DNA of 14,560 nucleotides from CAZXBB01 sp964638815 (GTDB lineage: Bacteria > Planctomycetota > Phycisphaerae > Phycisphaerales > SM1A02): positions 1-14,560 of the forward strand of contig CAZXBB010000402.1 of the NCBI GenBank assembly GCA_964638815.1, read 5' to 3'. Each line of letters begins with the position of its first letter. The stretch's first letter is position 1. This document shows positions 6,066 through 12,738 of the stretch, in pieces. The notes beneath the pieces were generated by a model. That model was not told the origin of the DNA and made no database searches. It saw only the letters and a list, made by a program, of their open reading frames with translations. A program made the position numbers and the translations under genes.

Positions 6066-9062
6066 ATGCACGCCCCCCCGGCTGCACCTCCTGACACCGC
6101 AACCTCCCGCCTCCAGGGCTTCCAGGGGCTCATGCCGCGACGCGTGCGCGAAGTGCTGCTCGTGTCGAGCCGCTACGACTCGTTCATCCTCGAGGAGGAG
6201 GGGCAGCTTACGGATCTCATCCTCCAGGAGTACGACCGCCTCAACCTTCGCTACGCCCCGCGGCTGAACCCGACGCCGAATACCGACACCGCTCTCGAAC
6301 TGCTGGGTTCGGCCCGCCGCTTCGACATGGTCATCGTGACGATGCACCCGGGCGAGACGGACCCCGCCGACTTCGCCCGCGTCGTGCGCGCCCGGCATCC
6401 GGGCCTCCCGATCGTCCTGCTCGGCTACGACAATCGCGAGCTCCAGGAACTGCTCGAATCCGACGATGCCGCCGCATTCGATCGCGTGTTCGTCTGGACC
6501 GGCGACGCCCGCATCCTGCTCGCGATCGTCAGCCTCGTCGAGGACGCTTGGAACGTGGAGCACGACGTGCACACGGTGGGCGTCGAAGTGATCATCCTCA
6601 TCGAGGACTCGGTCCACTACGTCTCCTCGGTCCTCCCGATCCTCTACGGCAAGCTGCTGAAGCAGTCGCAGCGTCTGATCAGCGAGGGCGTCAACCTCTC
6701 GCACAAGGTGCTGAGGATGCGGGCGCGGCCGAAGGTCCTCCTGGCGTCGACGTTCGAGGAGGCGGTGGACCTCTACGAGCGATACCGGCAGAACGTGCTC
6801 GGCATCCTCTCGGACGTCCGGTTCATGCGCGACGGGCACATGGATCCCACGGCGGGCGCCGCGTTCGCGGCCCGCGTCCACGAGAGGGACCCGGGCGTCC
6901 CCATCCTGCTCCAGTCGATCGACGCGCGCAACGCCACGATCGCCCACTCTCTCGGCATCGGCTTCCTGCACAAGGGCTCCCCGCAGCTCAAGCACGAGGT
7001 CGAGCAGTTCATGAAGGGTTACTTCGGCTTCGGGCCGTTCCAGTTCAGGCTTCCCGACGGGACCATCGTGGGCGAAGCCCACAACCTCCGCGAGCTGCGC
7101 GACTGCCTCGTGACCATTCCCGCAGAGTCGGTGCGGTACCACGCGGAAGGCAACCACTTCTCGACCTGGCTGAAGGCCCGCACGGAGTTCCGCATCGCAG
7201 CGCGTCTGCGCCCCAGGCTGGTCTCCGACTTCCAGAGCATCGCGGAGCTGCGGCAGATGCTGATCGACGCGCTCGACGAGTCGCGTCGCGAGTCCCACCG
7301 TGACGCGATCGCCGACTTCAGCCCGGACACGTTCGGCACGGTCAGCCTCTTCTCGCGAATCGGCGGCGGCTCGCTGGGCGGGAAGGCCCGCGGCCTCGCC
7401 TTCCTCAACACGCTGCTGGCCGAAGACGCGATCGGCAGCGCGTTCGAGGGCGTCGAGATCATCGTGCCGCCGATGGTCGCGATCGGCACCGACGTGTTCG
7501 ATCGGTTCATCGAGGACAACGACCTTCACGACGTCGTGCGCGGCGACGAGCCGGACGAGACGATCCGCGCGACCTTTTTGGCCGCGCGTCTCCCGGCCGA
7601 CGTGAAACGCGCCCTGCGGCGCCTCGTACAGATCATGGAGTACCCGGTCGCGGTGCGGTCGTCGAGCCTGCTCGAGGACTCGCGTCACCAGCCGTTTGCG
7701 GGCGTCTACGAGACGTACATGCTCGCGAACCGCGGAACGATCGAGCGGCGGCTCCAGGACCTCTCGTCGGCGATCAAGCTCGTGTACGCCTCGACCTTCT
7801 CGAAGAAGGCGCGCACGTACCTCCAGGCGACGCCCGACCGCCCGGAGAAGGAGAAGATGGCGGTCATCATCCAGAAGCTCATCGGCCGTCCGCGGGGCGA
7901 CGCGAAGCAGCCGGACTGGTTCTACCCGTCCTTCTCCGGCGTGGGCCAGTCGTACAACTACTACCCGCACGGGCACGTGAAGCCGCGGGACGGCGCCGCC
8001 CGCATCGCCGTCGGCCTCGGGCGTCTCGTGGTCGAGGGCCACGGCGGGCTGCGCTTCTGCCCGAAGTATCCGCGTCACCTCCCGCAGCTCTCGGCCGTCG
8101 ACGACATCCTCGCGAACACGCAGAAGGAGTTCGACGCGCTCGCGCTCGCGGAGGACGTCGAGCCCGATCCCCATCGCCGCTATCAGCCGAAGCGCATCCC
8201 GATCGACGTCGCGCAGGGCGACCCGTTCATGCCGATGGTGACCTCCGTCTACGATCACGCCGAGCACACGGTGCGGGACGGGATCGCGCGCGGGGGCACG
8301 CCGCTGGTGACGTTCGCAGGCGTCCTGAAGCACGATCTCTTTCCGCTCGCGGAGCTTCTGCGCCGGCTGCTCGACCTGGCGACCGCTGGGATGGGCACGC
8401 CGATCGAGATCGAGTTCGCGGTCGATCTGGAGCCGGCGCCCGGTGCGCCGCGCACGTTCGCCTGCCTCCAGCTCAGACCGCTGACGGTCGCGCGGGAGAT
8501 CAGCCGCTTCGACTTCGCCCAGATCGAGCCGTCGAGCATCGTGTGCCAGTCGCCGCGCGCGCTCGGCAACGGGCGTATCGAGGGCATCCGCGACGTCGTG
8601 TGCGTCATGCCGCAGATCTTCGACCGGCGCGAGAGCGTACGCACCGGGGCGGACGTCGCCGAACTGAACGCGCGGCTCCAGAGCGAGGGGCGCCCGTTCC
8701 TGCTGATCGGGCCCGGGCGCTGGGGCTCGGCCGATCCGTGGCTCGGCATTCCCGTGAACTGGGGCCAGATCGCGGGCGCGCGCATCATCGTCGAGACCGG
8801 CTTCCCAGACATGCCGGTGACGCCGTCGGAGGGCAGTCATTTCTTCCACAATATGACGGCGTTCCAGGTGGCCTACATGACGACGAATCCCGAGCGCGGC
8901 GAGGGACTCATCGACTGGGAGTGGCTCCTCGGACACGGCGAAGTGCGCACGTACGACAACGGCCTGCGCTGGATCACGCTCGACGAGCCTCTCGTCGGCC
9001 TCGTCGACGGGCAGACCGGGTGCGGGGCGGTCGTGAAGTCGGCGCAGTACCACGCGTCGTGA
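6066..9062 (+). CDS. PEP-synthase-like protein: receiver-like domains + PPDK-type ATP-grasp domain
   Basis: A 998-aa cytoplasmic protein. Residues of about 25-150 resemble a degenerate receiver domain (REVLLVSSRYDSF; no conserved Asp or Lys). A second one (about 172-315) keeps an acidic pair E180/D181, the phospho-acceptor-like D250 in SDVRF and K303 in LHKGS, with the 53-residue Asp-Lys spacing of true receivers. From about 430 an ATP-grasp domain of the PPDK/PEP-synthase N-terminal type follows: K440 in LGGKARGL, R531 in VAVRSSSLLED, E781/E783 in IEIEF and Q802/R804 in LQLRP all match ATP-site residues. The phospho-histidine domain and PEP-binding TIM barrel are absent. The C-terminus instead has GPGRWGS (882-888) and GSHFFHN (H925, H928), as in PEP/pyruvate-binding proteins I know from Bacteroidetes. 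The reaction is unknown. ATGs at 6048 and 6132 are alternatives; residues between 6066 and 6132 look like part of the family. Confidence 0.85.
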   Translation: MHAPPAAPPDTATSRLQGFQGLMPRRVREVLLVSSRYDSFILEEEGQLTDLILQEYDRLNLRYAPRLNPTPNTDTALELLGSARRFDMVIVTMHPGETDPADFARVVRARHPGLPIVLLGYDNRELQELLESDDAAAFDRVFVWTGDARILLAIVSLVEDAWNVEHDVHTVGVEVIILIEDSVHYVSSVLPILYGKLLKQSQRLISEGVNLSHKVLRMRARPKVLLASTFEEAVDLYERYRQNVLGILSDVRFMRDGHMDPTAGAAFAARVHERDPGVPILLQSIDARNATIAHSLGIGFLHKGSPQLKHEVEQFMKGYFGFGPFQFRLPDGTIVGEAHNLRELRDCLVTIPAESVRYHAEGNHFSTWLKARTEFRIAARLRPRLVSDFQSIAELRQMLIDALDESRRESHRDAIADFSPDTFGTVSLFSRIGGGSLGGKARGLAFLNTLLAEDAIGSAFEGVEIIVPPMVAIGTDVFDRFIEDNDLHDVVRGDEPDETIRATFLAARLPADVKRALRRLVQIMEYPVAVRSSSLLEDSRHQPFAGVYETYMLANRGTIERRLQDLSSAIKLVYASTFSKKARTYLQATPDRPEKEKMAVIIQKLIGRPRGDAKQPDWFYPSFSGVGQSYNYYPHGHVKPRDGAARIAVGLGRLVVEGHGGLRFCPKYPRHLPQLSAVDDILANTQKEFDALALAEDVEPDPHRRYQPKRIPIDVAQGDPFMPMVTSVYDHAEHTVRDGIARGGTPLVTFAGVLKHDLFPLAELLRRLLDLATAGMGTPIEIEFAVDLEPAPGAPRTFACLQLRPLTVAREISRFDFAQIEPSSIVCQSPRALGNGRIEGIRDVVCVMPQIFDRRESVRTGADVAELNARLQSEGRPFLLIGPGRWGSADPWLGIPVNWGQIAGARIIVETGFPDMPVTPSEGSHFFHNMTAFQVAYMTTNPERGEGLIDWEWLLGHGEVRTYDNGLRWITLDEPLVGLVDGQTGCGAVVKSAQYHAS

Positions 9063-9074
9063 CGCGCCGGCGAC

Positions 9075-11441
9075 TCACGGCGCCCGGGCGCTGCGCGCCA
9101 GGAGCAGGATCACGACCGCCGTGAGGACGTACACCGCCCCCGCGAGTGCGAGCGCCGTCGAGTAGCCGAACAGCATCGCCAGCGCGATCGCGCCTGCGGA
9201 GCCGACCACGCTGCCGACCCCGTTGATTCCCCAGAGCCACGCCACCGAGACGCCGGCCCGACGTCCGGCGCCGGTCAGCAGCATCGGAAACGGCACGCCC
9301 ATGAGCAGCCCGAGCGGGAGCGTGATCGCGAGCGAGCGCGCGAGCGCGTCGCCGAACGATCCGTCCGCCGCGGCGAAGAGCGCCCGCTGCGCCGGCATGA
9401 ACCCGAACATGCAGAACACGCCGAGCGCTGCCACCAGTGGCCACGTCCGCGACAGCCGGCCGCGCACGAAGACGCCCGCAAGCAGGCTGCCGAGACCCGT
9501 CGAGACGAGCAGCGTCCCGAGCAGCAGCCCGAGGGCGAGCGTGGGTCGCCCGAACCAGAACACGAATCGCTGGATGAGCGGAATCTCGACGAGCATGAAC
9601 CCGACGCCGAGTCCCGCGACGCCGAGGCACCACAGAAGCTGCTCGCCGCGGGTCACGCCGCCGGCCGCGCCGCCCGCCATCACGCCCGCTCCCACCATGA
9701 GCAGCAGGACGAGACCGCTCGCGATGAGCACCGTGCGCACGAGCGGCGGCAGCCTCTCGGTGAAGAAGTAGAAGAACGGCCGGTCGTCGTTCACCGGCGA
9801 CATGTCCGGCTCGTAGGTGCTGTCGCTCATGCGCGGGAACGCGACGCGCGGCGCCGCTCCCGTCGCGAGCGCCGCGAGCACGGGCGAGGCGTCCGCGACC
9901 GCAGTGCCGGGAGCGTTGCCGGGCACGAAGTAGAACAGCCGGTCCGGCACGGCCATCCGCAGCCGTCGCGTCTCGGCCTCGAACCGGCGCCAGAACGCGT
10001 TCGGCTGCGGCTGCGCCGTGATGAGCACCGTGATCAGGCCGTCCGCCGGGTCAAGCGCGCCGAACACCGCCACGCGCGCCATCGCCTCGACCGAGCCGAG
10101 CCCGCGCTCCGCGACGGCCTCGAGGTACGTGTTCAGCAGGCGTCCCACCTCCTGCCGGGTGTGGCACACCACGATGATCCGGCCGTCGTCCTCGAGATGG
10201 TCGAGGTACTCGCCGATGGACTCGTGCGTGAAGAGGTAGCTCTCGCTCAGCGCGAACCCGCCGTAACCTTCGCCGCGCTTGGTCACGGGGATCGACATGA
10301 GGATGACGTCGTACCGCTCGTCCGACGAGCGCAGGAAGTGACGCCCCTCCTCCACGACGACCTCGACGTCCGGCGCGTCGGTGTACAGCCCGCCGTTGAA
10401 CTCCGCCTCGTCGCGCACGACCGCCACGACGTCCGCGTTCAGCTCGACCGCCGTGACCCGGCCCACGCCGGTGAGCCGGCACGCCGTCACGTCGCGCCCG
10501 CCGCCGCTGCCGATGGCCAGCACCGTGCGTTTGCGCTCCGCCGGCGTCATCCGCAGCACGAGCGAAGGCCCGAAGATGTTCTCGAGGTAGAACCGCGTGT
10601 TCGCGTCGAGCCGATCGGGCGCCGCGTACATGGGGCTGCCCGCCCCGCCGTCCACGAACAGGATCTTCTTCTGGTTCCGGGCGACGTCGTTGACGACGTC
10701 CGTCCGCCCGAAGGCGCTCCACCGGGAGTCCTCGATGAACGGCCAACTGCCCGGATCGAGGGCGTCCTCCTGCCGGGCCGTGCGGAGATACACCGACATG
10801 TCCTTGATGCGGTCCTCGCTGACGGGAATACGCCAGGAAGACGGCAGCCCGCCCCCGAGGAGCGCGGCTGCGACGAGGAGACCCGCGACCACGCCGATCC
10901 CGCTCACCAGCGTGCGTCCGCGCCAGAAGAGACCCGCCGACACGATCCCTGTCGCGGCGAAGACGAGCATCGCCGTCGGAGCGGGCACGACGTCGAGGAT
11001 CGGCGCCGCCGCGTACGCCCCGATCGCAGCGCCGCCAAGGTCGACCGCATAGTAAAACCCCGCCCGGCTCGACCGCTCGGCGAAGATCGTCGCGATGCAC
11101 GCCCCGACGCCGATGAACGGCAGCGGAACGAGCACGATCTGCTGCATGGCGGCGAACGGACCGTAGAACGAGGCGAGCAGCAGCCCCGTCGCGCCGGCGA
11201 AGAGCAGCATGCCGCCGCCCGGCAGCAGGTTCTCGACGCGCTCGTCCCCCCGGACGCGGTGCGCGATGGCCGCCCCGAACGCGAGCCCCAGGACGGCGAA
11301 CGAGACGACCAGGAACGTCTGGTTCGCCGCGTACTTCAGCGACAGGATGCGGGTCATCGCGATCTGCGACCCGAGCACGCTGAAGCTTGCGAGCGCGAGC
11401 GCGGCCAGTTCCAGGATGCTCTTCGGGGGGCGACCGGGCAT
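9075..11441 (-). CDS. Polytopic membrane protein with spermidine-synthase-like methyltransferase core
   Basis: A 788-aa protein with about seven N-terminal transmembrane helices (residues ~8-210), a soluble class I SAM-fold domain (about 255-470) and about seven C-terminal helices (~540-785). The central domain resembles spermidine/spermine synthases: VLAIGSGGGRD starting at V307, AVELN with the ribose-binding E333, and FALSESYLFTHESI at the position of the usual 'SxxFYxxxxxxL' segment. The catalytic Asp expected in the 'DVIxxDxxDP' region is missing (YDVILMSIPV), so true polyamine synthesis is doubtful. Fused MFS/spermidine-synthase-like proteins of this layout are common and mostly uncharacterised. 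The start at 11441 gives MPGRPPKSILELAALA leading directly into the first helix; extension to 11534 would run over the divergent promoter and gene. It converges on the PEP-synthase-like gene with only 12 bp between stops. Confidence 0.8.
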   Translation of the reverse strand: MPGRPPKSILELAALALASFSVLGSQIAMTRILSLKYAANQTFLVVSFAVLGLAFGAAIAHRVRGDERVENLLPGGGMLLFAGATGLLLASFYGPFAAMQQIVLVPLPFIGVGACIATIFAERSSRAGFYYAVDLGGAAIGAYAAAPILDVVPAPTAMLVFAATGIVSAGLFWRGRTLVSGIGVVAGLLVAAALLGGGLPSSWRIPVSEDRIKDMSVYLRTARQEDALDPGSWPFIEDSRWSAFGRTDVVNDVARNQKKILFVDGGAGSPMYAAPDRLDANTRFYLENIFGPSLVLRMTPAERKRTVLAIGSGGGRDVTACRLTGVGRVTAVELNADVVAVVRDEAEFNGGLYTDAPDVEVVVEEGRHFLRSSDERYDVILMSIPVTKRGEGYGGFALSESYLFTHESIGEYLDHLEDDGRIIVVCHTRQEVGRLLNTYLEAVAERGLGSVEAMARVAVFGALDPADGLITVLITAQPQPNAFWRRFEAETRRLRMAVPDRLFYFVPGNAPGTAVADASPVLAALATGAAPRVAFPRMSDSTYEPDMSPVNDDRPFFYFFTERLPPLVRTVLIASGLVLLLMVGAGVMAGGAAGGVTRGEQLLWCLGVAGLGVGFMLVEIPLIQRFVFWFGRPTLALGLLLGTLLVSTGLGSLLAGVFVRGRLSRTWPLVAALGVFCMFGFMPAQRALFAAADGSFGDALARSLAITLPLGLLMGVPFPMLLTGAGRRAGVSVAWLWGINGVGSVVGSAGAIALAMLFGYSTALALAGAVYVLTAVVILLLARSARAP

Positions 11442-11451
11442 GGGGGGACGC

Positions 11452-11459
11452 AGTATAGT
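11452..11459. promoter_or_regulatory. Overlapping bidirectional -10 (TATAGT on plus, TATACT on minus)
   Basis: AGTATAGT holds TATAGT on the plus strand (11454-11459) and TATACT on the minus strand (11457-11452), each 5 of 6 to TATAAT and sharing TATA. It sits in the 43-bp gap between two divergent starts. On the minus side 10 nt separate it from the ATG at 11441 (leader about 4 nt, no Shine-Dalgarno); on the plus side the leader to 11485 would be about 18-20 nt. No good -35 is seen on either strand. Confidence 0.5.
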
Positions 11460-11484
11460 GAAGTGCCGTGACGGAACCGAAACG

Positions 11485-11601
11485 ATGCTGAAGATGGTCG
11501 TCGCGATCGTGGGCATGACCGCCGTCGGCATCATCGTGTGGCGACTGCTCGGGAAGCAGGGCTACGCGACGCCGCCCACGGACGACGACGAGCCCCGATG
11601 A
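11485..11601 (+). CDS. Small single-pass membrane protein (38 aa) overlapping the rlmN-like gene
   Basis: A 38-aa reading frame: a short basic start (MLK), one hydrophobic helix (about residues 4-22, MVVAIVGMTAVGIIVWRLL), then a polar tail with a DDDEPR end. The frame is open further upstream, but that part is antisense to the membrane-protein gene, and the ATG at 11485 lies just after the candidate TATAGT. Its TGA overlaps the ATG of the next gene as ATGA (11598-11601), the classical arrangement for translational coupling. This, the membrane-like composition and the promoter position support a real gene; there is no family match I can name. It may instead be mainly a leader peptide that drives translation of the methylase. 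Confidence 0.55.
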   Translation: MLKMVVAIVGMTAVGIIVWRLLGKQGYATPPTDDDEPR

Positions 11602-12632
11602 CGCCCCAAGTCGATATCCTCGGCCTCACGTGTGAAGCGTTCGTTGAAGCCGCCCGCATCCACGGCGCGCCCGCCCCGGACGCCGTCGCGATCTACCGCG
11701 ACACGTTCCGCGACGCGACGCGGCCGCCGGACTGGGTCGTCCTTCCCGACATGCCCGTGACGCGGATCCAGGAGGAGCCGCCGATCCGCAAGTACACGCA
11801 GCGTCTGGACGGACGCCTCGAGACGGAGTCCGTCCTCCTGCCTCAGACGAGCCGGACGGGGAACGCTCGCGTGTCGCTGTGCGTGTCGTCCCAGGTCGGC
11901 TGCGCGATGGGCTGCGCGTTCTGCGAGACCGCGCAGATGGGCCTCCTGAAGAGCCTCACGACCGCGCAGATCGTCGCGCAGTGGCACGCCGCCCGGCACG
12001 CGCTCGGCGCCCAGGTGGACAACATCGTCTTCATGGGCATGGGCGAACCGATGGACAACGTCGAAGCGGTGATCCGCGCGATCCGCGTCTTCGCCGGCCA
12101 CAACGGTCCGGCCGTCCCGCCTTCGCGTATCAGCGTGTCCACGGTCGGCCGCATCGACGGCATCCATCGCCTCGCGGAGCTGGTGACCGAGCCCGGCTTT
12201 CGGCAGGTGCGGCTCGCGGTGTCGCTGAACGCGCCGAACGACCGCATCCGGTCCGGGCTCATGCCGCTGAACCGCGCGATGCCGATGGCGGACCTGATGC
12301 AGGCGATGCAGGCCTGGCCCGCGCCGAAGCGTCTGCCGATCCTCATCGAGTACGTCCTGATCCCGGGCGTCAACGACGAGCCGGCGCACGCCGACGAGCT
12401 GTGCGATTACCTCGCACCGCTTCCGTGCACGGTGAACGTGATCCCCTACAACCCCCGCCGCGATTCCCCGTGGCCGGCTCCGACCGAGGCCGACGTGGAC
12501 GCGTTCGTCACGCGGATCCGGGCCAGGGGCCAGTTCGTGAAACGCCGCCGCACGCTCGGCCGGGCCGTCATGGGCGCCTGCGGCCAGCTCGGCAACGCCG
12601 GGATCCGCCGGCGGCGAGCCTCGAACGTCTGA
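11598..12632 (+). CDS. rlmN: RlmN/Cfr-family radical SAM 23S rRNA adenine methyltransferase
   Basis: A 344-aa radical-SAM enzyme expected to methylate A2503 of 23S rRNA (RlmN makes 2-methyladenosine; the position-37 adenine of some tRNAs is a second RlmN target). The CxxxCxxC cluster is C102-AMG-C106-AF-C109, within CVSSQVGCAMGCAFC. NIVFMGMGEPMDN is the SAM-binding GGE-type motif, VSTVGRIDGI and RLAVSLNAPND follow as in the family, IEYVLIPGVND is typical, and the mono-methylated acceptor cysteine is C328 in MGACGQLGNAG. The N-terminal domain before the cluster (about 100 residues) lacks an obvious match to the standard RlmN start. CETAQMGLLKSLTTAQI is intermediate between the RlmN 'GFxRNL' and Cfr 'GLKRNL' patterns, so C2 versus C8 specificity is not certain; RlmN is the default. 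The start is chosen from the ATGA overlap; an earlier frame start at 11538 would overlap the small gene extensively. Confidence 0.88.
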   Translation: MTPQVDILGLTCEAFVEAARIHGAPAPDAVAIYRDTFRDATRPPDWVVLPDMPVTRIQEEPPIRKYTQRLDGRLETESVLLPQTSRTGNARVSLCVSSQVGCAMGCAFCETAQMGLLKSLTTAQIVAQWHAARHALGAQVDNIVFMGMGEPMDNVEAVIRAIRVFAGHNGPAVPPSRISVSTVGRIDGIHRLAELVTEPGFRQVRLAVSLNAPNDRIRSGLMPLNRAMPMADLMQAMQAWPAPKRLPILIEYVLIPGVNDEPAHADELCDYLAPLPCTVNVIPYNPRRDSPWPAPTEADVDAFVTRIRARGQFVKRRRTLGRAVMGACGQLGNAGIRRRRASNV

Positions 12633-12646
12633 CCCGCGCGACGAAC

Positions 12647-12663
12647 CCGGCGTCGGACGCCGG
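12647..12663 (+). terminator. Short GC hairpin after the rlmN-like gene, weak terminator candidate
   Basis: CCGGCGT-CGG-ACGCCGG (7-bp stem, 3-nt loop) starts 15 nt after the stop. No T-run follows, only a TTAT about 15 nt later. The remaining gap to 12738 shows nothing else. Confidence 0.35.
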
Positions 12664-12738
12664 CGCAAGCGACGCGATTATCGGCCCCGGGCGCGTTCCC
12701 CCCGCCGCGGCGCCGGCTCCGGTGAAATCCGGTCGCTC

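Noticed and set aside
6019..6267. An 82-codon plus-strand frame starting in the decamer array
   Set aside because: It overlaps the PEP-synthase-like gene in another frame and is Ser/Arg-rich; it exists because the decamers supply ATGs in every frame.
3318..9053. A 1911-codon minus-strand open frame spanning the end of sppA, the DUF4159 gene and the PEP-synthase-like gene
   Set aside because: Both large plus-strand genes lie in the same frame with very high GC at third positions, so the antisense frame rarely meets a stop. The translation is Arg/Asp/Glu/Val-rich shadow protein with no recognisable domain.
9080..9091. GCGCCCGGGCGC palindrome near the convergent stops, considered as a bidirectional terminator
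   Set aside because: It is only 12 bp with no workable loop or T-tracts, and lies inside the coding end of the minus-strand gene; chance is likely at this GC content.
10161..11471. A 436-codon plus-strand open frame opposite the membrane protein
   Set aside because: Antisense shadow, His/Arg/Asp-rich, no domain, and it runs over the divergent promoter.
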